The notes under the pieces are model-generated. The model did not search any database, was not told where the DNA came from, and saw only the letters and a list, made by a program, of their open reading frames with translations. Source: Neonectria sp. B-13 (Eukaryota > Ascomycota > Sordariomycetes > Hypocreales > Nectriaceae). Taken from it: 64,000 nucleotides of DNA. Made by a program: the position numbers and the translations under genes. Numbering within the stretch: position 1 is the first letter of the stretch; each line of letters begins with the position of its first letter. Location of the stretch: NCBI GenBank assembly GCA_002682825.1, contig NOKP01000016.1, positions 530,591-594,590 on the forward strand, written 5' to 3'. This document shows, piece after piece, positions 34,842 to 46,781 of the stretch.

Positions 34842-35711
34842 ATGCTCAACGGCAACTCGATCCGAGGACCGGGGATGATAATTCTCCAGGTCCTCCGTGC
34901 CATAACCCTCATCACCTTGGTTACCGCCTCCGTTGCGTGCTGGACCCTGATCATCAAGATCGACACCTCCAACGGCTTCTTCTTTTTCGACGCCGCCTCT
35001 CTCTTTTTCACGAGCACCATCTCCATCCTCCTCGCCGTCTCCGAGCTCCCCATCGCCAAGTCATACTTCCGCCGCACGTGGCCCGTCCTCTCCGATGAGT
35101 CTGGCTTCACCTGGCTTGGGTTTGCCATGACCCTCATCGGCTGCAATATCCTGGGGAAGCTCAACCAGCCTGCCAACGCCAGCAACGAGATCGGCCTCCC
35201 CTTCTGGCGTCTCGTCCTCGCTGCAGGTGTCCTCGCCATTACTTTTGGCATTTTCAACATCGTCTGCTCTTTTATCTTCCGCGACTCGGCCAACGGCATT
35301 AGTGCCCGCATCGTCCGCTCCGAGGGCTCTCTCGCGACTAGCCAGGGACCGCCCATCTACAAGGACCAGTACTCAGTCCGCAGCAACTCGGTCCGCAACA
35401 ACTCGGTCCGCAACGAGAAGTCAAAGTCCGCGTTCATGTCCTTTTTCTGGAAGAAGAAGGACGGCCAAAACCACATGGAGCCCTCCCCGCGGCCAGAGAT
35501 CAGCGGCCCTATTCACTCCCACGTTCACCCCGACTACGATGTTGAGCGTGAGGCGCCCTACTCTCCTCCTTCTCGCAGCCCCCAGGCCGACGACGAGTGG
35601 GACCGACGAAGTCCCATTGCGCCTGCTGTCAAGCGCCCTCCCACGGCTCTGCACCCCATGCACAGCCGTCGTAGCAGCAGATACTCTGAAGCGAACATGT
35701 CGCGATTCTAA
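34842..35711 (+). CDS. four-TM membrane protein (possible DUF7598 family)
   Basis: Single exon, 289 aa. Four hydrophobic segments lie in the first 150 residues, starting MIILQVLRAITLITLVTASV, with an FFFFDAASLFFTST segment second. A cytosolic tail of about 140 residues is basic and Ser/Pro-rich. It includes three short copies of the (S/N)SVR(S/N)N type near residues 179-192. The layout resembles fungal proteins assigned to DUF7598; this is recalled, not searched. Function unknown. The leader is CT-rich. The protein ends SRRSSRYSEANMSRF, a plausible phosphorylation-rich tail. Confidence 0.8.
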   Translation: MLNGNSIRGPGMIILQVLRAITLITLVTASVACWTLIIKIDTSNGFFFFDAASLFFTSTISILLAVSELPIAKSYFRRTWPVLSDESGFTWLGFAMTLIGCNILGKLNQPANASNEIGLPFWRLVLAAGVLAITFGIFNIVCSFIFRDSANGISARIVRSEGSLATSQGPPIYKDQYSVRSNSVRNNSVRNEKSKSAFMSFFWKKKDGQNHMEPSPRPEISGPIHSHVHPDYDVEREAPYSPPSRSPQADDEWDRRSPIAPAVKRPPTALHPMHSRRSSRYSEANMSRF

Positions 35712-36719
35712 GGGTCATTCAGCAAACGAAAAGGATTCAAAACATGTAAAGACAAAGGGCGGAGGAAACAATGGAGGAGATGATTTGGCTCAATGGCGTT
35801 TGGTTATATGTTTAGCGGAATACCCGTCTTTTTAAGGAGTGTCATAGATGTTTCTAGGTTCAAACTATTTAAAACAATCGTTGTTCGTTCGAGTCTCTGT
35901 AGTAGAGTAGTTCTAGTGTAAAAAATGTTGCTTCTATTGGTTAAAGTTTGACAATGCGATGACAATGGAATGCATGGCACAAAAAGAAGCTTCGACAGCA
36001 TGTGGTGACAATGGGAGTGTTTGGGGTGGCCTGGAGGGTACGTACCTATCATTTGAGACCAGTCACGTGAGGAGCAGCGCTACAATCTCCAACGACACCT
36101 TGAAGAAGCTATCGCACCGCTCACATCATCAACCCTTCACGTCAGCCTCCTAACACCTCCGTCCACCAGACCTCTGAACGCTATCGAAGGATCGCCCCCA
36201 ACTGAATCCCCGTACACCGTGACTGGACACCCCCTCGGAGTCTGCATCTGTTCGCCTTCAATCCGCTCACTACACACGCGACCTGGGACACTCCACGACC
36301 CCGATCATCGCCCAGCTGCATTCGAATCGATTGCGATAGTCCCGCTGGAGACTGCAGAGACGTGCGCGCGCTCGTGGTGAAGACGGGTTGGATCTATGTC
36401 TGTTGGGGCTTGATCGCGAAGTCCGCAAGGTTGCTCTGGGAAAAGATCTGGTGTTGGGGCTGGACTGGGGAGGCAGTGTGCGCCAGGAAGGAGGCTTCTT
36501 GGAATAAACTTGACCAGATTAGAACGTGCTCCATTGCACCGTGTCCTTGGTGCCTTTGTCTATCAAAGTCTTCGACTGCTCTGGGAACGCGTCTTCGTCG
36601 CCCTTTGAACCGGGGGATCCTCATTGTTGCGCTGAACACAGGCGTCTCCTCTTGCATTTATAGCCTGCAGCTCGCCCATCTCCTTTTCCTTCTTTTCATA
36701 TCCAGCGACATCCATCACC
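35712..36719. other. intergenic, PCF11 promoter
   Basis: Ordinary sequence with short frames. It holds the 3' UTR of the preceding membrane-protein gene and the PCF11 leader. Nothing else recognised. Confidence 0.5.
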
Positions 36720-39008
36720 ATGTCTTCTGATTCAGCTGAGGTGGCGGAGGATTACCGCCAGGCCTTGGAGGATCTCTCATCCAACATGCGATTCGAGATC
36801 AGCAACCTGACAGTAATTGCTCGAGAGAATACGGAGCACGCGCTGGCCATCGCCGAAGTTCTACAGCAGCACATTATCAAGGTAGGTCTAGTTCCCGATA
36901 CGAGTTTTGAGGCCTCTCGTGGCCCCTTGCTTTACATCGCAAACGTACCAAGAGTCATAATTGCTCACGCTCCTGCTAGGCACCCCCAAACAAGAAGCTA
37001 CCTGCTCTCTACGTCCTGGACTCGATCGTCAAAAACGTTGGCACTCCATACACCCTTTACTTCGGCCGCAACCTGTTCAAGACATACATGGAGTCATATG
37101 CTGTGGTCGACCAGCCCGTCCGCCGCAAGATGGAAGAGATGCTGAGGACGTGGAAGGAGCCCGTTCCTGGATCGATGGATAGCCGGCCTGTCTTTTCACA
37201 TGAGCTGGTGCGCCCGATTGAGAATGCGCTTATGAAGGCGCGAGCCGCAAGCATGCCTCAGCAAGGAATGATGCCAGGCAGGCCTCGAGCAGCCATGCCC
37301 CATCGCGACACTCCCACACCTCCCGGAATGCGAGGCTCTGGTGCGCCTCCTGGATACCCAGTTCAACAATATCCGCCCTCCAACGGCAATTCACCCTATC
37401 CGGGCCAACAAGTGAGCGCTTCCTTTGCGATCTTATTTGAACTATTACTGACAGAGCCACAGGCGCCATTCTACCCTCCTCACTCGACTCCTCAGCCTGC
37501 TGGTTCAGCCTCCGCACCTTTCCAACCTCCTTATGCCGCAGCGCATGGAGCTGCTGGAACGGTCGCACCGGCTGGGATAAGCATAGAAACATTGAGCAAT
37601 GACATTCAGAACCTGATTGTGGCGACCAAGGCGGAATTTTCGCAAAATCCCCATGATGCTAGTGTTCAGACCAGACTAAGAGCCCTCCTGGACCTCCAAG
37701 GCATTGTGCACAGCACTAGCTTGCCACCGGACCAGCTCGAGCTCATTAAGAACAAAGTAACTGAACTTGCTGCCGTAAACATGAGGGCCCTGTCGGCCCA
37801 GAACTCTGCCCCTACGCCTACACCTGTACTTCCTCAGGCACCGCCGGCACGACCGGCGACTGTAACTCCTTCGCCAGCTCCCGCGGCTCCGGCCACCGGG
37901 ACTCTGACGCTCGACTCGCTGCTGGGGCAGGGGGCGTTGGCGGCGTTGATGGCGAGGCAGTCCGCAACTCCTCAGAATGCGACACCAAACCCAACTCCTC
38001 CGTATGCCAACGTGGCTATCCGATCGCCACCGCCTACTCATATTGAGCCACCAAAACCGGCCCCAGCCCCAAGCCCGTCGCCGGCCCCAGCAGCTCCCGC
38101 GGCTCAGGGACATAATCCCATGGCGCTACTTGATCAGCTTCGACTGGCTGGTCTCTTGCCATCTGGCCCTCCTGCAGCGGCTCCTGTCGCGCCGCCTGCA
38201 TCGATATTGCCTCCTAACATTGCCAATCTCTTGGCGTCTACCAAGGCTGCTGCTGGCCTCATGAGGTTTGACATTCCACCTGGCAAGGGAGTCAACCCTG
38301 CTGCGCTGAGGCAACCGTAAGTTCACAATCTACAGTCTGTTTTGTTGTGCATGACGCTAACTGCGAGCTAGATTCCATCCATCCTTGCTTTCCAGACTAT
38401 ACGATGAGCTTGGGCCGCCGTGTACGCAGTGTGGCCGTCGGTTCAAGACGGATGAGGAGGGCAGGAAGAAGAAGACGGCTCACATGGACTGGCATTTCCG
38501 AGTCCACCAGCGAAGCAACGAAGCTGAGAAGCGTGGCATGCACCGGAGTTGGTATGTTGACCAACAGGTAAGTCAATCGTCTCGTTCCCTGTTGTAGACA
38601 TGGTCGACTAACATGAACCAGGACTGGGTGAAGTCGCGAGAAGTGGTCGATACGGACCATATTCAGGCCCCCGAAGAGGCTTCAGCGCAGGCATCCAAGG
38701 CAGCAGCGGAGGCAGCCAAGCCCAAGTACATCCCCGTTCCCGAGCCGTCCAAGGGCATCAACACCGTGTGCCCGATCTGTCAGGACCGGTTCGAGAACAA
38801 GTGGCTCGACACGGCGCAGGAGTGGGTGTGGCTGGATGCGGTGCTGGTGGGCAACCGAGCGTACCACGCCTCGTGCCACGCCGAGGCGACACAAGACCGC
38901 GAGAGCACGCCGGGCCCGACACGGCCGCCCGAGTCGTTGCTGGGGAAGCGCAAGGCTGAGACGAGCATCTCGTCCCCCAAGATACGGTCCCTGAAGACGT
39001 CTGCTTAG
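36720..39008 (+). CDS. PCF11: mRNA cleavage/termination factor Pcf11
   Basis: Five exons (36720-36881, 36980-37411, 37463-38316, 38372-38567, 38622-39008) join in phase to 676 aa. Residues 1-140 form the CID (RNA polymerase II CTD-interacting domain), with KLPALYVLDSIVKNVG as its core. A Pro/Ala-rich middle with a run of PAPSPSPAPAAPAAQ follows. Two Cys pairs form zinc-finger-like motifs: CTQCGRRF near residue 500, and CPICQDRF with a later His/Cys pair (SCHAE) near residue 610. Pcf11 is a CF IA subunit that binds Ser2-phosphorylated CTD, aids 3'-end cleavage and dismantles elongation complexes. The second intron has two near AG sites; GCG-CCA gives the natural reading. Confidence 0.95.
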
Positions 39009-39788
39009 ACTCGTCACTACGACCGCGACCCTAAGAACATCTGGACTAATGTGGCTAGAGGTTTATTTGAATGAGGAAAAACTTGGTGATTGAAAACGAT
39101 CAGCGAGAAGGAGGGGTAGCACGGATGGGCGTTTTGGCTGCATTGATAGGTATGGGTGGGCGGATGGCTGACTGCATCTTTCTTCGGGGAGGATGCATTG
39201 CTGGAAGTCTTTTTCAACGGAGATGTGTTTCGGAAAGGAGAAGTTTGGAGGATTTGTTTGGAGCTAGAGAGAGGGGAGAAGTAGCAGAAGGAAGCGTCTA
39301 TACTTGATGATTGCTACGGACAATACAATGGATCTTGAAGCAAGTTTATGCGATGAGTTTGAAGTGATTTGCATACATCATCAGCCTGCTTTTCTTAGGC
39401 TCGCTACGAGTAAGCCCATGTGGACGGCGCGGCCCGCTGTCAGCCGGCAGTTCCCCGCGCTTACAGCGGTACGTAGCCTACCGGACGGGCCATTAACATT
39501 AAACCCGGCAGCGTGACAGCGCGTCATACGCACGACGCAGCTCATCTCGATAAAATTCCCCTACAGCAAGATCGCGTTCCACTGCAACCCACCCCCCGAG
39601 TCGACAAAGTCTAGGCTGGATGCGAACGGCCACAGCAGCACATTGGATGGCACATTGGATGGATCATTGCATGCAACACTGGATGGCTCATGCGTAGTTC
39701 CCAGCCCGGTCAACTCAGCGTCCTCGCCCTCCACCTGGCGACCAAACAAGGCCTCGCCGAAGCCGAAACCGAAGCCCACGATCCGACC
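39009..39788. other. intergenic
   Basis: PCF11 3' UTR plus the MGS1 leader. A short imperfect tandem of (ACATTGGATGGC/A) lies at about 39639-39662. No gene recognised. Confidence 0.5.
39639..39662. repeat. 12-bp tandem duplication
   Basis: Two adjacent copies of a 12-base unit beginning ACATTGGATGG, with a third degenerate copy following. Lies in the MGS1 leader. Confidence 0.55.
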
Positions 39789-41468
39789 ATGGCCGTCGAC
39801 TGCCCCATCTGCAACAAGCCCGTCAAGCCGTCCGAGATCAACAGCCACATCGACTCGGGCTGCGTGAGCTTCCTCTTAGACAAGGACAAGGACTCGACGC
39901 CGCCGCTGTCCCAGACGCCCCAGGCCGCCTCGCAGAAGCGCTCTGCGTCGACCTTCTTCTCCACGCCCGCTCCCAAGCGCCAGGCCGCCCTTGATGGCCG
40001 TGTCCCGACGACTCCCGTCAACGGCGGCGGTGGTCCCGTCAACGGAAAGAAGAGGACCTTTGAGGAAGGGCCCGGCGCCGGCTTCGGCGTGGCCCTGGGC
40101 GAGAATCCCGAGGCGGCGGCGGAAGAGGACACGAAGACGAACCAGCAGCAACAGCAACAGCAAGGGCAACACCAGAACGGAGACGGCCCCGCGGTCAAAA
40201 GGACCAAGACCTATCGCTCGGCACCCCTCGCTGAGCGCATGCGGCCGCGCACTCTCGACCAGGTATACGGCCAGGAGCTCGTCGGCCCCAATGGCGTGCT
40301 GCGGTCCCTCATCGAGTCCAACCGCGTGCCGTCCATGATCCTCTGGGGCGCCTCGGGCACCGGCAAGACGACCATCGCGCGGTGCATCGCCAACATGGTC
40401 GGCAGCCGGTTCATCGAGCTCAACGCCACCAGCACGGGCGTGGGCGAGGTCAAGAAGCTCTTCCAGGAGGCCAGCAACGACCTCGCCCTCACCGGCCGCA
40501 AGACCATCATCTTCTGCGACGAGATCCACCGCTTCAACAAGGCCCAGCAGGACATCTTCCTCAAGCCCGTCGAGGCCGGCACCGTCACGCTGATCGGCGC
40601 CACCACCGAGAACCCGTCCTTCAAGGTCGCCAGCGCCCTGCTGTCGCGCTGCCGCACCTTCACCCTGCAGCCGCTCACCACCGACGACGTCATCCTTATC
40701 CTTAAGCGCGCGCTGGTGGAGGAGGAATCTGTGTACCCGGCCTCGCCACTCCTCGACGACGCCATGGTCGCCTACCTCGCGCGCTTTAGCGACGGCGACG
40801 CTCGCACCGCCCTCAACCTCCTCGAGCTCGCCCTCTCACTCACCACCCGCACGGGCATCACCCAGGACGACATCAAGGCGTCCCTCACCAAGACGCTCGT
40901 CTACGACCGCGCCGGCGACCAACACTACGACACCATCTCCGCCTTCCACAAGTCCGTCCGCGGCAACGACCCAGACGCCGCCCTGTACTACCTGGCCCGC
41001 ATGCTGCAGTCCGGCGAGGATCCTCTCTTCATCGCCCGCCGCATGGTCGTCATCGCCTCCGAGGACGTGGGCCTCGCTGACAACTCCCTCCTCCCGCTCG
41101 CCACCGCCACCTACACGGCCACGCAGCAGATCGGCATGCCCGAGGCGCGCATTCCCCTGGCCCACTGCACCGTCGCCCTGTGCGCCGCCGCCAAGAGCAC
41201 CCGCGCCTACCGCGGCCTCAACAACGCCTACGCCGCGCTGCGCGAGCCCGGCGTGGCCAGTCTGCCCGTGCCTCTCCACCTGCGCAATGCCCCGACCCGG
41301 CTGATGCGCGACCTGGGCTACGGCGGCGAGTACAAGTACCCGCCCAACTACCGCGAAGGCCTCGTCCGGCAGACGTATCTACCCGACGACCTCCTCGGGC
41401 GGCGGTTCCTCGAGGAGCGGGACCTGGGCACCGAGGTGGATCCCGACTTGGAGATGGCAGGGACCTAG
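39789..41468 (+). CDS. MGS1: AAA ATPase Mgs1/WRNIP1
   Basis: Single exon, 559 aa from the Met of MAVDCPICNKPVKPSEI. The start gives an N-terminal UBZ4 zinc finger (CPIC...HIDSGC). A disordered Gln/Gly segment follows, then the AAA+ core of the RarA/MgsA group: Walker A GASGTGKTT, Walker B FCDEIHRFNKAQ, sensor 1 GATTENPSF and an arginine-finger region near SRCRTF. The C-terminal MgsA oligomerisation domain includes YGGEYKYPPNY. Mgs1/WRNIP1 binds ubiquitylated PCNA and controls DNA polymerase delta use at stalled forks. The frame also stays open upstream to 39690, but no conserved residues lie there. Convergent with YEN1, 323 bp apart. Confidence 0.95.
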   Translation: MAVDCPICNKPVKPSEINSHIDSGCVSFLLDKDKDSTPPLSQTPQAASQKRSASTFFSTPAPKRQAALDGRVPTTPVNGGGGPVNGKKRTFEEGPGAGFGVALGENPEAAAEEDTKTNQQQQQQQGQHQNGDGPAVKRTKTYRSAPLAERMRPRTLDQVYGQELVGPNGVLRSLIESNRVPSMILWGASGTGKTTIARCIANMVGSRFIELNATSTGVGEVKKLFQEASNDLALTGRKTIIFCDEIHRFNKAQQDIFLKPVEAGTVTLIGATTENPSFKVASALLSRCRTFTLQPLTTDDVILILKRALVEEESVYPASPLLDDAMVAYLARFSDGDARTALNLLELALSLTTRTGITQDDIKASLTKTLVYDRAGDQHYDTISAFHKSVRGNDPDAALYYLARMLQSGEDPLFIARRMVVIASEDVGLADNSLLPLATATYTATQQIGMPEARIPLAHCTVALCAAAKSTRAYRGLNNAYAALREPGVASLPVPLHLRNAPTRLMRDLGYGGEYKYPPNYREGLVRQTYLPDDLLGRRFLEERDLGTEVDPDLEMAGT

Positions 41469-41791
41469 AGAGCATCCAAAGATCGAAAAGACGAAGGGAT
41501 AGGCATGGAAGGGATGGCGGTTGGATATAAAATGGCGGGACAGGCGTAAAAAAAAGACCCAGGATAAGCCTTTTTTTGGGGCTAGTTACAATACTTGTAC
41601 AGATAAGTCAACGAAGGAATGATACCAGAAATGTATAAAATTTATATAGCAAGAACTCATATTGTGTGTCCATTTTGCAGCCCCGTCGTCAAAATGCTCA
41701 TTTCGAGCTGCTCGTTATCCATGCCAAAACCGGGAAGCCCCATGAACGCCCCATCCCAAACAACGCCAGAAATCAAAGTCGTTGCAGTTTG
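41469..41791. other. convergent spacer
   Basis: 323 bp between the stops of MGS1 and YEN1. Contains an A-rich run (about 41550) and AT-rich stretches near 41630 that could serve as 3'-processing sites. No gene. Confidence 0.5.
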
Positions 41792-44295
41792 TCAATCCTC
41801 GAGCGTCAAGTCCACATACGCAACGTCGCTCATCCGCGTGACACGGCCGCGGCCGCCCCTACGCTGTAGCAGCGCGGTCTCGCGAGCGACGCGGTCCTCG
41901 TACTCGTCCGCATCGACCTCGACCTCGTTGAAGAAGCCCACTGCGCTGGTTCGCGGGACGAGCAGCTTCTTCTTCCGCACTGGGCTGGGGCCGGGGCTGG
42001 GGCTGCTGGAGAAGATGTCCTTGGGGCGTTTGCTCGGGGACGTTGGCGAGCGGGGGATGAGGGAGGTGAGGGCTTCGAGCTCGGATGAGTCCGGGTCGAA
42101 GTCGCTGAATCCGTCGTCAAGATCGATGGGTTGTGACGATGCCTTGGATGGCTGAGGGATGGGGTGCCTTGAGATGACCGGCTGACTGGCACTGGGCCTG
42201 GCCACCTTTCTAGTAAACATGTCCATCGAGGTCTGGTTCAGCTTCGCAAGCTGCGTTCTGCCGAGGCCAGCCACTTTCTGTGTCGTTCTCACACCTCCTG
42301 GTTTCTGCCTCGTCATCCCTTCCGCAGGGCCACTCGAGGAAAGTATCGAGCGAACCGACTCAGGCAGCTCCTGGCTGAAGGTGGGAAGAACCCGGGACCG
42401 ACGAGATGGGGAGGGTGAAGGTGAAGGCGAAGGGGAGTCCGCTGCGCTGGATGGGCTAGATGGGATAACAATCGCTTCTTGTGCACCTGGAGGACCGCGG
42501 GTTCTTCTAGGTGTCGCTGGTGAGCTGGCAATTGTCCAAGGGGTCGTCTGGCTGACCGGGCTGGTGGCTGCTGAGAGCGTGGGTTGCTTACTAGGTTCCA
42601 GCGGGGACGGCACGCGCAGCAGCCGGCGTGTGGAAGTCCGGGTTGGTGATGTGATGCTGGGTCTGTCTGGTCCGGTGCCCTTTGTTGTCTTCAGAGGTAC
42701 CGTGTCCTTGGTGACCAGCTTCGCGACTTGCGTATACTGATCAAGGGCCCCAAAAGGCATGCCACTCCCAGCTTTGGCTTTGGAAGTAGGAGCCTTCTTC
42801 TCGGCTGGTGCCTTTTTTGCAGGTTTGGCAGACTTGGCAGCCTTGGCAGCCTCCCATTCTTCAACAGCGGCAGGTATACTCTGCCTGGCCACGGCCTCCA
42901 GCACCCAGGCCAAATCAGGCTTCGTAGGGTCGTAGATTTTGCCCACAGGCTTTGGGGCTCCAGTCGACTCTACACCGTCCACTGGTGTGTCAAATTCATC
43001 GTCGCTATTCAGTGCCAGTCCTCCTCGGCCATGGGCGATTTCTTCGTCCACTTCTTTGGATAGGTCGATGGGAACGATATCTTGTGGTATATATTGTAGA
43101 CGAAGCTCGGTGGTCCCGTCAGTGCTGAAATGGTTTCGACAACCCATGATTCTTTTAACGTGGTCCCCTTCAGTCTGCTGCTGAAGGATGCTATTGACAA
43201 GCATAGACTGACCTAGAACACGGATGAACTTGATAGCCCCTATTCGGTAATCCCAGTCAAAGGTCTCCCTAGCGAACTCTCTCAGGTCTTCGAGATGGAG
43301 ATCGCGCCTCTGGCCGAACTTCTCACGAATGGCTTCGAGGCTAGACTCGGGCGAAACAACTGGATGGGTGTAGAGGCGAAGGACCTCGAACTTTGGGAAA
43401 TCTTCTGGTATCGCTAGCGCCTTGTGTCGTGTCTTGAAGAAACCGTTCTCGTTTGTCCTTAGCTCGTGCGCCAATGACTCTCGCCATGCCTGGATCCCTT
43501 TTTTGTCCGACGCCTTAAGACGGCAAATGGATTTCCCAAAACCAGCTTTCGCGGCTTCACATGCCACTTTGACACCACAGCCTGGGATTCCATCAGGCAG
43601 ATAGTCGCCTCCGCTCATTAGGGCGATGAGAACCATCCCTTCTCGATCAAGCCCGAGTTCTGTAATGTCGTAGAGGGACACGTGGGTAGGGGTATTGTTG
43701 CCTTTGCCCTCGCCGGACCAGTTGCGCAGAGTTCGAGTGCATCCAAACATGATGGTGTCGACATCCTCGCTGAGAACCGCATCGACAATTCCGTGTTGCT
43801 GCAGGAGCGCACACTCCGCCTCAGCTTCACCGGGCGCATCGTGATAGGTGAAACCAAAGAGCCGAATTAGGCGCTTTGCTTGTGCAGTGGCAACGCCATC
43901 TCCGCGACCGGATCTTTTGTTGCGTTTAAGGGCTGGCTTGTTGGGTCCATCGAAGACGAAAATGGGCTCGATGGGTGTTCCGAGGAGGCGGGCGAGGCGA
44001 TAGAAGAGGGTCCTAACGGCAGGATTCGTTCCACCTAGAGGGGTAGTTAGAATCTTGCTAGGTACAGGATAGAAGAGCCATTATACCTTGGGCTGCTTGG
44101 GTCTGAAACTGCCAGATGGCAATGTCAATGGCTAGCCGAAGTGGGCGCTTCGAGTCCACGAAGCTGTCGGCGGCAAGCTTCGAGACGGAGACTCGCTTGC
44201 CCTTGCCGAGCTCACCATAAATCCTGCGAGGGTTTAGGTTAGACTGATCGATTTCAATCCGAGACGGAGGCAATTACTTACCCTTTGATGCCCAT
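41792..44295 (-). CDS. YEN1: Holliday-junction resolvase Yen1/GEN1
   Basis: Three exons (44295-44282, 44223-44087, 44034-41792) join in phase to 797 aa. The first encodes only MGIK plus two bases. The XPG N-domain (GIYGELGKGKRVSVSKL) and XPG I-domain (YHDAPGEAEAECALLQQHG) carry the acidic residues of the two-metal site, with LAIDIAIWQF, FVFDGPNKP, LSEDVDTIMFG and GGDYLPDGIPGCG as further metal-ligand motifs. The H3TH loop follows. After the nuclease comes the YDPTKPDLAWVLEA block typical of fungal Yen1/GEN1. The C-terminal 350 residues are Ser/Pro-rich, with many SP/TP sites that would suit CDK control. Divergent from ARP10 by 320 bp. Confidence 0.93.
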
Positions 44296-44615
44296 CTGGA
44301 GCGCATACAGCCTCCAGGGCCAGTGTGCTTCGCAATGGTTGAGCGGGAGGAAGTTGTTGATTCACGATGCGCCCCACGTTCCGCTGGAGTTTAGTGTTAC
44401 CTCAGTGACTTAGGCCTACCAGTTGCCGGCACATCGGCGCTTCAAACGCCGACGTCACAGGTTTGGCCAGCCAACCAACGACGCGCACGACGCTCGAGTG
44501 AGAACAACGGCATCGCAACGATCAACCACCAGACCCGGCCAGGCTTGGCTTTCTGCAACGCCTCAAAAAGCAGGAAAAACGACCGGCGGCCTCGTCCTCG
44601 TCCTCGATTTTTGCC
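44296..44615. promoter_or_regulatory. bidirectional promoter, YEN1 / ARP10
   Basis: 320 bp between two outward-facing ATGs, so both leaders and core promoters must overlap or adjoin here. No TATA-like element was obvious. Confidence 0.5.
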
Positions 44616-46338
44616 ATGGCCTCTGGCGCAGGCCCGGCTCTTGCCCACCGGAGCGTGGCCAGCATCCGCGCAGCGCCCACACAGGGGCAGTCCGGCCCGT
44701 CCACACCCCACACCCCGGGCCGCAACATCGCATCCACGTATGGCTCGCCGTCGACCGTCCGCGCCGACGACGACGTTGTCGTGATCGAGCTGGGGTCGCG
44801 CCATATCCGCGCCGGCTTTGCGGGCGACTCGCAGCCCAAGGCTACGCTGCAGTGCGGCCCCGAGGACCAGCGCCGGGTCGGCGATTTCAGGAGTTGGCAG
44901 GGACCCGGGCGGCGTGCTGGGCTGGACTGGTCGCCGGAGCATGAGTTTTGGCGCTTCGACATGCGGGATGTCGACTTGGGTCTTTGCCAGGATAACCTTG
45001 AGCGTGTGGTCCGGGATGCCTTCACCAAGTACGTTCTCATCACATGTCTGGCTTATAGTGTATACTTATGTGAGACCTAGATATCTGCTCATCGACTCTC
45101 GCCCTAGGAGGCTGGGTCTTGTGCTGGACTCAGCTGTGCCGGTGCCATTATTGACTGCCGTACTGGACACCATGTTCAACCGATTCCAATGTCCCACTGT
45201 TTCTCTCATGGCCTCCTCAGTCACGTCAGCCGTGTCTGCGGGCGTCCGCTCTGCCTTGGTAATCGACTTGGGCTGGTCCGAGACCGTTGTGACGAGTGTC
45301 TACGAGTACCGCGAAGTGAAAAGCACGCGGAGTGTCAGAGGAGGCAGGCTTCTCTTGAACGCACTTTACAAGGCTATGCACTCCTTGCTACGGGAAAAAT
45401 ACGACGACGACGAACCGAGGATCATTAGCTTCGACGAATGCGATGATATTTTGCGCCGCATGATGTGGTGCAGGCCTTCAGCTTCCAGGGCATCTCACAG
45501 AGAGTCGACGCAACTGGAAACGGTCGAGGAGCAGGACGAGTCCGAGGCAGAGTCATCACAGGACGCACTCCAAAGCGGCGTGGCCTCCATCCCCATCAAC
45601 TCAATGAACCCGCCCGTTACCCTGGAAATCCCATTCGAGAAGATGGCGGAGATATGCGACGAGACGTTTTTCGATGCCTTGGCGGCGCAGGCAACCTTCG
45701 ATGACCACGAGCTGCCGATTCACCTGCTCATCTACCAGCACCTCCTACAATTACCGCTCGATGTGCGGGCGATCTGTATGCCCCGGATCATATTTACAGG
45801 CGGGGGTTCCAACATTTTGGGAATCAAGCAGCGAATCATCGACGACGTGACGGCTATCGTTGCCAAGAGGGGATGGGCGCTCGTTGCCGGCAAGGGCGTG
45901 GACCAGCTTCGGAACAACACCAACTTACAACGGAGATCCAGCGGTGCGCCGCCTGCCGACACTCCCACTTCGCCACTGGAGACTGGTGAGGATCAGGAGG
46001 CTGCAAAACCTAGTGCTGCAGATGCCACCCCTGAGCACGACCCGATCGAAGCCAAGGTCGCACGGTACCGTGATGCACCGCCGCAAATACACGGACAATT
46101 TCGTGTAGTGCACTCACTGGGGCCGTGGACTGGGGGCAGCCTACTCTGTCAATTGAAGATGCCCGCAATGGCAATCATTGACCGAGAGGTTTGGTTGCAG
46201 CAAGGCGCCAACGGAGCGTCTCGACCAAGCGACATCGATGTGAAGGCTACGCAACGACAGAGCATGAACACCGGCGGCTACGCGCGGGGCGGAGGGCACC
46301 ACACCAATTGGACTCTAGGGCCTTGGGGATATCTGTGA
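44616..46338 (+). CDS. actin-related protein Arp10/Arp11 (dynactin, RO7-type)
   Basis: Two exons (44616-45028, 45081-46338) join in phase to 556 aa. The actin fold is visible: phosphate-1 loop VIELGSRHIRAGFAGD, phosphate-2 loop ALVIDLGWSETVVTSVYEY and the adenosine motif IIFTGGGSNILGIKQR. It is longer than conventional actin because of insertions (about residues 285-315 and 420-460) and an N-terminal Pro/Ser extension. Its size and divergence match Arp11/RO7 of Neurospora (yeast Arp10), which sits in the dynactin pointed-end complex and supports dynein-driven nuclear and organelle transport. Arp10/11 versus another divergent Arp is not certain. Confidence 0.85.
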
Positions 46339-46781
46339 AAAGGTTTACCAATTGTGTGAACTGGAAAGATGGGCCTCAATGGGTGGCCTGATTGTCATGA
46401 AAGTCGGCCCTACTTGGGGGGAGAGGATCCACGCCAACGACATGGATGTTGTTAAACAAAAATGCTTCCACGACAAGAGAGCATGGAAGATATCAACGAT
46501 GGCAAGCTTAGAAATGTAGTCGACGTCGTCTACAAATATACCCCCTCTGCAATCATAGATCGTCCACCCGCGGCAGAGTTGGAAAAAAGCCGGCTCAAAG
46601 GTTGCTGCGGGCGCTTTGCGACGGGCTTCGTGATGGAGTCGGGGACGGATCGGCATCGGCATCGGATAATTGCATAAACCCACTTCGTGAGCCTCATCCC
46701 ACCGGCGAAAGCTTGGAGCGACGTCGAGCTCACCCTCGTAGCAATGAGATGAGAAGCTCACTCCAAAGTGCACAACACACA
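46339..46781. other. intergenic, tandem spacer
   Basis: 3' region of the Arp gene and promoter of the mitochondrial SerRS gene. Nothing else recognised. Confidence 0.5.

Noticed and set aside
35880..35910. B-box-like GTTCGAGTCTC hinting at a tRNA
   Set aside because: No matching A box or cloverleaf arms could be folded around it.
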